Shown piece by piece: positions 25,321 to 34,036 of a stretch of 63,882 nt of DNA (position 1 is the stretch's first letter; every line of letters begins with the position of its first letter). The notes under the pieces are model-generated. The model did not search any database. It saw nothing but the letters and a program-made list of their open reading frames with translations, and had not been told where the DNA came from. A program made the translations under genes and the position numbers. Source of the stretch: Clostridia bacterium (GTDB taxonomy: Bacteria > Bacillota > Clostridia > Lachnospirales > CAG-274); the NCBI GenBank assembly GCA_030524425.1, contig JAUNGN010000012.1, positions 1 through 63,882 on the forward strand, written 5' to 3'.

Positions 25321-25671
25321 ATGTTATTTATAGAATATCCTAAATGCAGTACATGCCGCAAGGCTAAAAATTGGCTTGAAAGCAGAGGTATTGAATTTAT
25401 TGACAGACATATTGCTGAACAGAATCCAACAAAGGAAGAATTAAAAGCTTGGATTGACAAAAGCGGTATGCCCATTAAGAAGTTTTTTAATACCAGCGGT
25501 ATGAAGTACAGAGAGCTTGAATTAAAGGATAAACTTCCCAATATGAGTGAGGATGAGGCTCTTGATATTCTTTCAAGTGATGGTATGCTGGTTAAAAGAC
25601 CTGTTCTTGTAAGTGAAGATTTTATACTCACGGGCTTTAGGGAAAAGGAGTGGGAGGAAAAGTTTAAATGA
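25321..25671 (+). CDS. ArsC/Spx family thioredoxin-fold protein
   Basis: 116 residues from ATG 25321 (GAGAGGAAA upstream). The N-terminus FIEYPKCSTCRKAKNWLES has the CxxC of Spx/ArsC-like proteins (CSTC), followed by IEFIDRHIAEQNPTKEEL, and the C-terminus has the RPVLVSEDFILTGFREKEW pattern of the family. Members include glutaredoxin-type arsenate reductases and the RNA-polymerase-binding regulator Spx; this one is closest in style to the YffB/ArsC-like enzymes, but the exact role is uncertain. Its stop overlaps the start of feoAB by 4 bp (ATGA), so a link to iron or redox handling is plausible but inferred. Confidence 0.9.
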   Translation: MLFIEYPKCSTCRKAKNWLESRGIEFIDRHIAEQNPTKEELKAWIDKSGMPIKKFFNTSGMKYRELELKDKLPNMSEDEALDILSSDGMLVKRPVLVSEDFILTGFREKEWEEKFK

Positions 25672-28031
25672 TGACTTTAGATAGGCTTGAAATAGGCAAG
25701 GATGCCGTAATTGAGTCTGTAAATTGTGAAGAGCCTTCCTTACGTCAGCACATTTTGGATATGGGTTTAACTCCCAATACTGAGGTTACATTGGTTAAAG
25801 CAGCCCCTATGGGCGATCCTATTGAACTTAGGGTAAGAGGTTATGAGCTTACTTTAAGAAAAGCTGACGCAGCAAGAATTACCCTTAAAAATATTCATGA
25901 TATGCATGATTTTAAGAGAGCTTCAAAGCCTGCTGCAAAGGTTAGTCATCCGAGGGTGGGAGAAAGCAGATCCTATAAGCCAAAAAAAAGCGGATATGAA
26001 ATTCCTGAGGGTCAGCCCATAACTTTTGCTCTTGCAGGCAATCAAAATTGTGGCAAGACAACATTATTTAATCAGCTTACAGGCTCTAATCAGCATGTAG
26101 GAAATTTTCCCGGCGTAACTGTAGACAGAAAGGATGGCTTTATCAGAAATCATAAGTCTGCCACAGTTACAGATTTACCGGGAATATATTCTCTGTCTCC
26201 GTATACAAGTGAGGAAATTGTAACAAGAGAGTTTATTTTAAAGGAAAAACCTAATGGTATTATAAATATACTTGATGCTACAAATATTGAAAGAAATCTC
26301 TATCTTACAATGCAGTTAATTGAGCTTAATATTCCAATGGTTCTTGCTCTTAATATGATGGATGAGGTAAGAGTAAATGGCGGGACAATTAATATTAATG
26401 CTATGGAGGCTGCCCTGGGAATACCTGTTATTCCAATATCCGCATCAAAAAACGAGGGTATTGATGAACTTGTGGAGCATGCCGTACATGTAGCAAGATA
26501 TGGCGAAAAACCGGGCAGGCTTGATTTTTGCGATGCTGACGGCGGGAGCAGCGGAGCTGTGCACAGATGTATACATGCTGTTGCCCATTTAATTGAGGAT
26601 CATGCCCAAAAGTTCGGTATACCTACAAGATTTGCCGCTACTAAGCTTGTGGAGGGTGATAAGCTCATATTAGAGGCATTACACCTTGATAAAAATGAGA
26701 TAGAAACTCTTGAACATATGATAACTCAGATGGAGGAGGAAAGCGGTAAGGACAGAATGGCGGCGCTTGCAGATATGCGTTTTAGCTTTATAGAAAAGCT
26801 GTGCAGTGAAACTGTAGTAAAGCCTAATGAAAGTATTGAGCATAAGAGAAGTGTGGCTGCAGATAAAATTTTAACGGGAAAATATACAGCCTTACCTGCT
26901 TTTATTGGTATTTTAGGGGTTGTGTTCTGGCTTACATTTGGTTTAATAGGAAGCTTTTTATCAGACCTTATGGAAGCTGGAATACAAGCAGTTACCAATG
27001 TATGTGATGCTGCGCTTGCTGTTTATGGAATAAATGATGTTATTCATTCTCTTATTATTGATGGTATTTTTGCAGGCGTAGGCAGTGTGTTAAGCTTTCT
27101 GCCCATTATTGTTGTACTTTTTTTCTTTTTATCAATATTGGAAGACAGCGGATATATGGCAAGAGTAGCCTTCGTTATGGACAGCATTCTTAGAAAAATC
27201 GGTCTTTCCGGCAGAAGCTTTGTACCTATGCTGATTGGTTTTGGCTGTTCCGTTCCTGCAATTATGGCAACAAGAACTTTGCCGTCTGAGCGTGACAGAA
27301 AAATGACTATACTTTTGACTCCTTTTATGAGCTGTTCAGCAAAGCTGCCTATTTATGCTTTTTTTACTGCTGCATTTTTCCCCAAGTATCAGGTACTTGT
27401 AATGATATCAATGTACATAATAGGTATTGGTGTGGGTATTGTTTTTGCTCTTTCATTAAAGGGATCGGCTTTCAGAGGTAATCCTGTGCCCTTTGTTATG
27501 GAGCTGCCTAATTACAGACTGCCAAGCTATAAAAATGTATTAAGACTTATGTGGGAAAAAGCTAAGGATTTCATTACCAAGGCTTTTACAATTATTTTCC
27601 TTGCAGCTATTGTAATTTGGTTTTTGCAGTCTTTTGACAGCAGATTAAATGTAGTGACGGATTCGTCAAACAGTCTTTTGGCTTTACTTGGCGGTTTTAT
27701 TGCTCCTGTATTTAAGCCGTTAGGTTTTAACGACTGGAGAATTTCAACTGCTCTTATTACAGGATTTACGGCAAAGGAAAGTGTTGTAAGTACACTTACA
27801 GTGCTTATGGGAGGAAATACCGATGCTTTGCATAGTATGTTTACAGCGTTTACAGCATTTGTATTTCTTGTATTTACTCTTTTGTATACTCCATGTGTGG
27901 CAGCTGTTGGTGCCGTTAAGAGAGAAATAGGAAGAAAAGGTGCTTTAATTGTTGTAATTTTACAGTGCATTATTGCTTGGCTGGCAGCTTTTATTGTACA
28001 CCTTTTGGGAAGCTTTGCAGGATTTTGTTAA
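25668..28031 (+). CDS. feoB: FeoA-FeoB fusion ferrous iron transporter
   Basis: 787 residues. Residues 1-75 form an SH3-like FeoA domain (LDRLEIGKDAVIESVNC to LRKADAARITL), joined by a basic linker to FeoB. The cytoplasmic G domain has G1 GNQNCGKTT (124-132), G3 DLPG (169-172) and G4 NMMD, then a helical GDI domain. The membrane part contains two Gate motifs with conserved cysteines (FGCSVPAIMATRTLP and SCSAKLPIY) and about eight to ten helices. FeoB imports Fe2+, with GTP binding controlling it; FeoA is an accessory domain. A covalent FeoA-FeoB fusion occurs in some anaerobes. Translationally coupled to the upstream ArsC-like gene. No Fur box that I can support is visible. Confidence 0.94.
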   Translation: MMTLDRLEIGKDAVIESVNCEEPSLRQHILDMGLTPNTEVTLVKAAPMGDPIELRVRGYELTLRKADAARITLKNIHDMHDFKRASKPAAKVSHPRVGESRSYKPKKSGYEIPEGQPITFALAGNQNCGKTTLFNQLTGSNQHVGNFPGVTVDRKDGFIRNHKSATVTDLPGIYSLSPYTSEEIVTREFILKEKPNGIINILDATNIERNLYLTMQLIELNIPMVLALNMMDEVRVNGGTININAMEAALGIPVIPISASKNEGIDELVEHAVHVARYGEKPGRLDFCDADGGSSGAVHRCIHAVAHLIEDHAQKFGIPTRFAATKLVEGDKLILEALHLDKNEIETLEHMITQMEEESGKDRMAALADMRFSFIEKLCSETVVKPNESIEHKRSVAADKILTGKYTALPAFIGILGVVFWLTFGLIGSFLSDLMEAGIQAVTNVCDAALAVYGINDVIHSLIIDGIFAGVGSVLSFLPIIVVLFFFLSILEDSGYMARVAFVMDSILRKIGLSGRSFVPMLIGFGCSVPAIMATRTLPSERDRKMTILLTPFMSCSAKLPIYAFFTAAFFPKYQVLVMISMYIIGIGVGIVFALSLKGSAFRGNPVPFVMELPNYRLPSYKNVLRLMWEKAKDFITKAFTIIFLAAIVIWFLQSFDSRLNVVTDSSNSLLALLGGFIAPVFKPLGFNDWRISTALITGFTAKESVVSTLTVLMGGNTDALHSMFTAFTAFVFLVFTLLYTPCVAAVGAVKREIGRKGALIVVILQCIIAWLAAFIVHLLGSFAGFC

Positions 28032-28158
28032 AAGCTATGAGTATAATTTATGTGTAAAACATACAAATTTGCAGAAAATCTGTAAATAAATAGTTAATCA
28101 GCAAAAAATTTAGTATATTTACACAAAATATTCATATAAATTTTTATGAATAATTTGA

Positions 28159-28187
28159 TTTACATATTCGACAAAATGAAGTATAAT
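28159..28187 (+). promoter_or_regulatory. promoter with Spo0A-like box in the spacer, upstream of DUF4364 gene
   Basis: TTTACA (28159-28164), 17-bp spacer, TATAAT (28182-28187). Within the spacer is TTCGACA (28167-28173), the complement of TGTCGAA; the wider match on the minus strand is TTTGTCGAAT. A box inside the spacer would fit repression by Spo0A. The rest of 28032-28223 is AT-rich and shows nothing else. Confidence 0.5.
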
Positions 28188-28223
28188 AATTAATATTTCA
28201 CTTTTTAAGAAGGAATTATAATT

Positions 28224-28805
28224 ATGTATAAGTCTAACAGATTGGTTACGGAAAACAGATTGATAATTTTATATTTAATGTATCAGATGGATATGCCATT
28301 GTCATGGGAACATTTGTATAATTTTTCGGTTAATGACTATATGGATTATTTCGAGTTTCAGACCTATATTACAGAAATGGAGCAAAATGGTATTATAGAA
28401 ACAAATAAGGAAGATACCATTACATATTACAGTCTTACTGATGACGGAGAGAAAACCGTAAATACTTTTTCAAAGCTTATTCCTGAATCCAAGAGAAAAA
28501 GCATAATATCCTATGTTCGTAAAAATAAGGGTGTTATTAAAAAGGAATATGCGGTTTCCGCAAATTACTTCATGTATGATGAGGATGAATATGTTGTAAA
28601 GTGCAGCTTTATTGAGGATGATGTTACTTTAATGGAGCTTAATATTACAGTTGTTAATAAGGAAATGGCCAAACAGGTTAAAAAGAACTGGAAACAAAAT
28701 GTAAGCTCAATTTACAATAATCTGTTGCAGTCACTTTTAAGTGATGATAATAGTCAGGATGTTAAGGTGGACACTGATATTGAGGTAAGGGACAAGGAAA
28801 ATTAA
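28224..28805 (+). CDS. DUF4364 family protein
   Basis: 193 residues. The first ~75 look like a winged helix-turn-helix (ENRLIILYLMYQMDMPLSWE, then FEFQTYITEMEQNGIIETN and YYSLTDDGEKTVNTF), like PadR/MarR-type regulators, and the rest is a beta-rich domain (YDEDEYVVKCSFIEDDVTLM) with a charged C-terminus. This layout matches DUF4364, a clostridial family with no established function, probably DNA-binding. It has its own promoter with a Spo0A-like box and its own terminator, so it is a single-gene unit. The regulatory role is an inference from the fold pattern. Confidence 0.85.
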   Translation: MYKSNRLVTENRLIILYLMYQMDMPLSWEHLYNFSVNDYMDYFEFQTYITEMEQNGIIETNKEDTITYYSLTDDGEKTVNTFSKLIPESKRKSIISYVRKNKGVIKKEYAVSANYFMYDEDEYVVKCSFIEDDVTLMELNITVVNKEMAKQVKKNWKQNVSSIYNNLLQSLLSDDNSQDVKVDTDIEVRDKEN

Positions 28806-28811
28806 CTGCGG

Positions 28812-28842
28812 AAAGGATGCTGAAAAGCATCCTTTGTTTTTT
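28812..28842 (+). terminator. terminator after DUF4364 gene
   Basis: AAAGGATGC-TGAAAA-GCATCCTTT followed by GTTTTTT; also usable for the convergent spoVB-like gene. Confidence 0.88.
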
Positions 28843-28857
28843 GTCGTTTTTTGACTG

Positions 28858-30366
28858 TTATATTTTTAAATCTTCTTTGCTTATACAGCCAAGCTGAAAA
28901 ATCAAAAAAATGTATATAAGAAAGGCAGCAGCCAGGGTTGCAATTATGGAATATTTATATTCAATATTGTTCCATATATGGTGAAAACCCAGTTTACCGC
29001 AAAGGCAGGCTGCTGTTATTGCCAGTGCAGGCTTTATGTATTGTTTAGAAAGAGGAATTTTTATTTGAAGCACCTTGCTTACTCTGTATATTGTTATAAA
29101 GGTTATGACTATTGAATTCATTATCCATGGATATATAAAGCCGTATATGCCGTAAAACGGAATTATAAAGCATATTGCAAATAGGTTTATGGCAGATGAA
29201 AAAAGTCCGGTTTTGAATATAAAAAGCTGTTCACCAAGACCGTTTAATACAGCTGACATTGTAACCTGAATGTACATAAACGGACACATAATAGCAAGAG
29301 TTTTCAGCATTGTGCCAATTTGTCTTTGTGAATATATAAGTATACCCAGCTCTGTGGGAAACGCCATAAACATACCTGTTGTAAATACTCCTATTATTGC
29401 TGTGATTGTAAGGGATTGATTGAGAGTGCTTTTTATTCTGTCATGGCGGTGAAGTGCATAGCTTTCCGATATGGCAGGCATTGTGGCAGTTGCAAGGGCT
29501 GTAAGCAGTGAAGACGGAAAAGTTATAAGAGGCATTGCCATACCTGTAAGTCTGCCTAAAAGGCTTATAGCTTCTGTCTGTGTCATACCATATATTTGCA
29601 GCTGCTGAGGAATCAACAGATTTTCTGCTGTTGAAAAAAGAGAACCTGCCATTCTGTTAAGGGTCAGAGGGATTGCCATAGCTCCAATCATTGATATAGC
29701 ACCCTTTGGTGTAATAATAGGCGGAGTGTATTTTTTTCTCTTAAATATGTAATAAACAAATACATAAAGAAAGGACACTATCTCTCCGGCTGCCATTCCG
29801 CAGACTGCTGCTCCGCAGGCATATTCAAGACCTTTAGGTATAAAAGTATGTGCGAGAAGATAAATTACCAGCATTCTGATACTTTGTTCAAGAACCTGGC
29901 TGATGGCTGAAATTGAAGTATTTTGAAGTCCAAGATAATATCCTCTTAAAACTGAACCTGCTGCCATAAAGGGAAAGCACAGACTTATTATTCTTAATGA
30001 AAGAGCAGTTCTTATATCCTTTACTATCACTTCTGCAATCTCTTCTGAAAAATTGTATATTACAAGGCTGAAAGTAAGTGCTATTATTATAGTTGCTGCA
30101 AGGGAATAGTGCAGCAGTCTTTTTACATTGCCTATTGCTCCCCTGGCTTTTTCCTGTGCTGTAAGTTTTGACATTGTGGTGGATAAGCCTGAGGAGGAAA
30201 CTGACCATACCAATAAATACAAGGGAGTTATCAGCTGATATAATCCCATTCCCTCTGCGCCAATGGTTTTTGCCATATATATTCTGTAGAAAAAACCTAT
30301 TATTCTTGTTATAACATTAGCTATTGTTAATATTATTGCACCCTTTATAATAGTTTGTCTGTACAT
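28858..30366 (-). CDS. spoVB: SpoVB-like polysaccharide/lipid flippase (MOP/MATE superfamily)
   Basis: 502 residues with about 14 membrane helices. The start RQTIIKGAIILTIANVITRI and FFYRIYMAKTIGAEGMGLYQ is characteristic of the SpoVB/YtgP branch of the PST flippase family, which also includes MurJ-like lipid II flippases. In sporulating bacteria SpoVB is needed for cortex peptidoglycan synthesis. Several paralogues usually exist in one genome, so the sporulation-specific name is tentative. AAGGAGGAC lies before ATG 30366. The gene is convergent with the DUF4364 gene and is a single-gene unit. Confidence 0.8.
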   Translation of the reverse strand: MYRQTIIKGAIILTIANVITRIIGFFYRIYMAKTIGAEGMGLYQLITPLYLLVWSVSSSGLSTTMSKLTAQEKARGAIGNVKRLLHYSLAATIIIALTFSLVIYNFSEEIAEVIVKDIRTALSLRIISLCFPFMAAGSVLRGYYLGLQNTSISAISQVLEQSIRMLVIYLLAHTFIPKGLEYACGAAVCGMAAGEIVSFLYVFVYYIFKRKKYTPPIITPKGAISMIGAMAIPLTLNRMAGSLFSTAENLLIPQQLQIYGMTQTEAISLLGRLTGMAMPLITFPSSLLTALATATMPAISESYALHRHDRIKSTLNQSLTITAIIGVFTTGMFMAFPTELGILIYSQRQIGTMLKTLAIMCPFMYIQVTMSAVLNGLGEQLFIFKTGLFSSAINLFAICFIIPFYGIYGFIYPWIMNSIVITFITIYRVSKVLQIKIPLSKQYIKPALAITAACLCGKLGFHHIWNNIEYKYSIIATLAAAFLIYIFLIFQLGCISKEDLKI

Positions 30367-30549
30367 ATTGTCCTCCTTATGTGCTTTAAAATATTCTATG
30401 AAAAAGTGTATAAATTATGAGGATTTTATGATAAGATATATATAGGAGTGTTAAAGTATTGAAAAACGTAATTATATGTAAACAATGAGACTGAATATTT
30501 ACCACCGGTGTTTATGCAGATTTAAGTAAATAATTAAATAAATGATAAA

Positions 30550-30572
30550 GGCACCCCTATGGGTGCCAAGAA
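30550..30572 (-). terminator. terminator after lipoprotein gene
   Basis: GGCACCC-CTAT-GGGTGCC stem just past the leftward lipoprotein stop (30577), with a short T-rich tail on the minus strand. The stretch 30367-30549 otherwise shows no gene. Confidence 0.7.
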
Positions 30573-30576
30573 AATA

Positions 30577-31002
30577 CTAGCGTGCTGAATTATTATTGGT
30601 GTTGGCATTATTGCTGTAATTTGTTGTATCATTGCCAATATTACCAATGTCTTCAACAGCATTGCCTATTCCATCACCGATATCTTCAACAGCATTGCCA
30701 ACGTCATTGCCAATACCGTTATTTGTACCGTTTGTTGTGTGGTTGATATCGTTATTTACACCTGTGCCGGTACCTGCGCCATTACCGTTTATGGTATTGT
30801 CAGTACCTGTCATATTGCCTGTTGTGCCGCCGTTGTCTGTGCCTGTACCATTGTCGGTTATACCACCATTATTTGTACCCCTATCATTGGTTGTATCACT
30901 TGCATTTGTGCCGGTGCCTGTGGTATTATTATTTTTAGAACCACAACCGACAAGAGTTAAGGTTAAACAAACAAGTGCGAGGAATGATAACTTTTTTAAC
31001 AT
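30577..31002 (-). CDS. low-complexity Gly/Asn/Thr-rich lipoprotein
   Basis: 141 residues. A lipoprotein signal peptide (MLKKLSFLALVCLTLTLVGC) places the lipidated Cys at position 20. The rest is almost entirely G, N, T and D, with two copies of GNAVEDIG separated by a few residues near 103-120. No enzymatic domain is visible. The composition suggests a disordered tether or linker on the outer face of the membrane. AGGAGG-like sequence precedes ATG 31002. A frame on the opposite strand is a mirror of the low-complexity DNA. The gene stands alone between the spoVB-like gene and malQ, with its own terminator. Function unknown. Confidence 0.75.
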   Translation of the reverse strand: MLKKLSFLALVCLTLTLVGCGSKNNNTTGTGTNASDTTNDRGTNNGGITDNGTGTDNGGTTGNMTGTDNTINGNGAGTGTGVNNDINHTTNGTNNGIGNDVGNAVEDIGDGIGNAVEDIGNIGNDTTNYSNNANTNNNSAR

Positions 31003-31109
31003 ATTGATTTCCTCCTTAGGTTAATTATTTTAGGTTTTCCTCAATATTTAGTATATGCAATAAGTTTAAATATAAATTAGAAAATTTTTACATAAGAAAG
31101 GTGTTAGTT

Positions 31110-32669
31110 ATGAGAAAATGCGGAATTTTGGTTCACCCTACAAGCTTTCCTTCAAAATTTGGAATAGGTGATATATTTTATGCCAGGGAATTTGTGGATT
31201 TTTTAAAAAATGCAGGACAGAAAGTATGGCAGATTTTACCTTTAGGACATACAGGGTTTGGTGATTCGCCTTATCAGAGCTTTTCTACTTTTGCGGGCAA
31301 TCCTTTGCTTATAAGTCCCGAAATTATGGCAGAGGAGGGTTTGCTGGAGGAAAAGGATATTGAACATGTACCTGATTTTAAAAGCAGATATGTTGAGTAC
31401 GGAAGAGTAATTGATTATAAATATGACCTTTACAGAAAAGCTTTTGATAAATTCGATTTAAATGATAGGGGATACATAAAATTTTGTAAGGAAAACGAAT
31501 TTTGGCTTGATGACTACAGTCTTTTTATGGCCTGCAAAAATTATTTTATTGCAAAGAGAAGAAATACTTATGAGAGCAAGGAATATAAAGCTTATTATAA
31601 AACTGCAATTAAATTTATGGATAATAATGGGGTTAAGGACTGCTTTTACGGTGGAGCATGGAACAGTTTTCCTAAGAATTTAAGGGACAGAGAAGAATCT
31701 GCACTTAAAGAGTATAAGGAAATGCTTATTGATGATGTTAATTTTTATAAGTTTTTACAGTTCGAATTTAACAGACAGTGGATTGAGCTTAAGGAGTATG
31801 CTAATAAAAATGATATAGAAATTATAGGAGATATCCCTATTTTTGTAGCAAGTGACAGTTCTGATACATGGAGCAGAAGGGAACTTTTTTATATTAATAC
31901 AAAGGGCTTTACAACAAAGGCTGCAGGTGTTCCGCCTGATTATTTCAGCAAAGACGGTCAGCTTTGGGGCAATCCCCTCTACAATTGGAAAAATCATAAA
32001 GCTGAAAGTTATGATTGGTGGGTAAGAAGAATTGAAAATATATTAAAGCTTGTGGATATAGTAAGAATTGACCATTTCAGAGGATTTGAAAGCTATTGGT
32101 CTGTACCGATGGGTGAAGAAACTGCAGTAAACGGTAAGTGGAATAAGGGACCCCAGACAGAGGTTTTTGATGCCATTGAAGAAAAACTTGGTGAGTTAAA
32201 TATTATCGCTGAGGATTTGGGTGATTTAAATGATGAGGTTATCAGACTTAGAAATAAGCTTAATTTGCCGGGTATGAAGATATTACAGTTTGCGTTTAAT
32301 GACTGCTCCAATTCTTATTTGCCTCATAATTATGAAAAAGATAATTATGTTGTCTATACAGGTACTCATGATAATGATACTACTGTAGGATGGTATAAGG
32401 AGCAAAGCGAAAAAGATAAGGACTATATAAGACGATATATGAATGTAAGCGGTGATAATATTAACTGGGATTTAATAAGACTTGCCGTTTCATCAAGTGC
32501 TAAGTATGCAATTATTCCTGTTCAGGATATTATGGGACTTGACAGTGACAGCAGAATGAATACACCCGGTGTAGGTGAGGGAAACTGGCAATTCAGATTT
32601 GAGAAGAATATGCTTAAGGAAGATATGGCTAAGGAATTGAAGTATCTTTGTAAGCTGTTTAACAGATAA
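31110..32669 (+). CDS. malQ: 4-alpha-glucanotransferase (amylomaltase, GH77)
   Basis: 519 residues from ATG 31110 (AAAGGTG upstream; a GTG at 31101 overlaps it). The GH77 family pattern is complete: HPTSFPSKFGIGD at the start, GDSPYQSFSTFAGNPLLI, the nucleophile region VRIDHFRGFESYW (about 311-323), the acid/base glutamate in IIAEDLGDL (about 369-377) and YTGTHDNDTTVGW (about 420-432). It transfers glucan segments between alpha-1,4-glucans, used in maltodextrin or glycogen metabolism. The product is cytoplasmic. It is a single-gene unit followed by a hairpin at 32698-32718, with no other glycogen genes in the window. Confidence 0.95.
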   Translation: MRKCGILVHPTSFPSKFGIGDIFYAREFVDFLKNAGQKVWQILPLGHTGFGDSPYQSFSTFAGNPLLISPEIMAEEGLLEEKDIEHVPDFKSRYVEYGRVIDYKYDLYRKAFDKFDLNDRGYIKFCKENEFWLDDYSLFMACKNYFIAKRRNTYESKEYKAYYKTAIKFMDNNGVKDCFYGGAWNSFPKNLRDREESALKEYKEMLIDDVNFYKFLQFEFNRQWIELKEYANKNDIEIIGDIPIFVASDSSDTWSRRELFYINTKGFTTKAAGVPPDYFSKDGQLWGNPLYNWKNHKAESYDWWVRRIENILKLVDIVRIDHFRGFESYWSVPMGEETAVNGKWNKGPQTEVFDAIEEKLGELNIIAEDLGDLNDEVIRLRNKLNLPGMKILQFAFNDCSNSYLPHNYEKDNYVVYTGTHDNDTTVGWYKEQSEKDKDYIRRYMNVSGDNINWDLIRLAVSSSAKYAIIPVQDIMGLDSDSRMNTPGVGEGNWQFRFEKNMLKEDMAKELKYLCKLFNR

Positions 32670-32697
32670 ATAAAAATGTAATAATATGACTATAAAG

Positions 32698-32718
32698 ACT
32701 CCCCTTTAAAAGGGGAGT
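32698..32718. terminator. terminator-like perfect hairpin after malQ
   Basis: ACTCCCCTTT/AAAGGGGAGT, extended by AGACT...AGTCT on the flanks, without a long T-run. The following 32719-32865 has a smaller AGCTTTGAAAAGCT dyad and no gene that I can support. Confidence 0.5.
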
Positions 32719-32865
32719 TAAGTCTGTTGAAAAAATCAAGCCGATAGCTTTGAAAAGCTTGTCAGCACTTTCGGCTAAAGCAGGAACTGCCAAGTTTTAA
32801 AACATATGCACAAGTATGGTATATTTATAAGGAAAACTATGGAAGCCCTTATTGCTATGAATAAA

Positions 32866-33192
32866 TCACCTGAATATTCCAAATAAAAATCCCATAATTC
32901 TTTCGTAAAAAAAATAATAAACAGTACCAAGGGCAATAAAGAAACAGAGTACACCTATGACATACAATATTTTATAAATCAAAGGCACTGACCTATAGAA
33001 AGCAAGTGCCTTTAAATATTTTTTATGAAATTTTGACTGCAAATACCATTCTTTGAATTTGTCTGAGCCTCTTGAAAAGCAAAAATAAGCAACAAACAAA
33101 AAAGGAATAGTAGGCATAACAGGCAATAGTGTGCCTATAATTCCTAATATCAATGAAATAAAGCCAAATACAACTAAAAGCTTTTTTAACAT
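32866..33192 (-). CDS. DUF454 (YbaN-like) inner membrane protein
   Basis: 108 residues with three hydrophobic helices. LLGIIGTLLPVMPTIPF-like sequence near the N-terminus (IIGTLLPVMPTIPFLFVAYF) and CFSRGSDKFKEWYLQSKF are the DUF454 signature: a helix pair with a conserved proline-rich turn and then an amphipathic charged segment. Function unknown. It starts 5 bp after the rsmI stop on the same strand, so it is probably the last gene of the tmk-holB-ricT-trmN6-rsmI operon. Confidence 0.88.
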   Translation of the reverse strand: MLKKLLVVFGFISLILGIIGTLLPVMPTIPFLFVAYFCFSRGSDKFKEWYLQSKFHKKYLKALAFYRSVPLIYKILYVIGVLCFFIALGTVYYFFYERIMGFLFGIFR

Positions 33193-33196
33193 TTTA

Positions 33197-34027
33197 TCAA
33201 CCCTTTAATTCCCTGTATACATCTCTCTTGCCGATTCCTCTGTCTTTAGCCACTTGTTTCATTGCTGATTTTTCATCTAAGCCCTGAGCAATATAGCTAT
33301 TGAAATGTTCTGTTATTGACATTTCGTTTATTTTAGCTATTTTTTGTGACTTAATTTCATCTGAGTCAGCACCTTCCAAAACTATTACAAACTCACCTTT
33401 CGGCTCGTTTTCTTGAAAGTAGGATATTATTTCTGAAAGACTTCCCTTGTTTACTGTTTCGTGACGTTTTGTAAGCTCCCTTTCAACAGCAATTTGTCTG
33501 TTACCAACATTTTTATATATATCATTTAGAGTATTTAATAAATGATGAGGTGCTTCATAAAATACAGTTGTTCTTGTTTCGTTTTTTAGTTTTTCAAGAA
33601 CATCAGTCCTCTGCTTTTTATTCTTTGGCAAAAAGCCTTCGAATATGTAGCTTCTTGTATTGAGTCCGCTTAAAACAAGAGCAGTTATAACAGCTGTAGG
33701 GCCGGGAACTATTGTAACTTCAATATTATTTTCATAGCAAAGTTTTATAAGGTCTTCTCCGGGGTCGGAGATTCCCGGCATACCGGCGTCAGTAACGAGA
33801 GCTATATTTTTACCCTCTTTAAGCATTTTTATAAGTTGAGGTCCTTTAACCTCTTTGTTGTGTTCATAGTAGCTTGTAAGAGGTGTTTTTATATCAAAGT
33901 GATTAAGGAGCTTTACACTTTGCCTTGTATCCTCGGCAGCAATTAAGTCAACTTCTCCCAGTATCCTTATTGCTCTTAGTGTCATATCCTCCATATTTCC
34001 TATTGGTGTACCGCAAATATATAGCAT
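33197..34027 (-). CDS. rsmI: 16S rRNA (cytidine-1402-2'-O)-methyltransferase
   Basis: 276 residues of the tetrapyrrole-methylase-like RsmI family. LYICGTPIGNMEDMTLRAI is the typical start, followed by AEDTRQSVKLLNHF, LVTDAGMPGISDPGE, the VPGPTAVITALVLSG SAM-binding loop, and FEGFLPKNKKQR. The enzyme methylates the 2'-OH of C1402 in the 30S decoding centre. In many Firmicutes rsmI lies near trmN6-like and holB genes, as here. ATG 34027 has AGGAG upstream. No anomalies. Confidence 0.95.
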   Translation of the reverse strand: MLYICGTPIGNMEDMTLRAIRILGEVDLIAAEDTRQSVKLLNHFDIKTPLTSYYEHNKEVKGPQLIKMLKEGKNIALVTDAGMPGISDPGEDLIKLCYENNIEVTIVPGPTAVITALVLSGLNTRSYIFEGFLPKNKKQRTDVLEKLKNETRTTVFYEAPHHLLNTLNDIYKNVGNRQIAVERELTKRHETVNKGSLSEIISYFQENEPKGEFVIVLEGADSDEIKSQKIAKINEMSITEHFNSYIAQGLDEKSAMKQVAKDRGIGKRDVYRELKG

Positions 34028-34036
34028 TGTTTTCTC

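Noticed and set aside
30632..31024. 130-codon open frame opposite the lipoprotein gene
   Set aside because: Mirror of the low-complexity Gly/Asn/Thr codons; Pro/Val/Leu repeats are what the complement would give.
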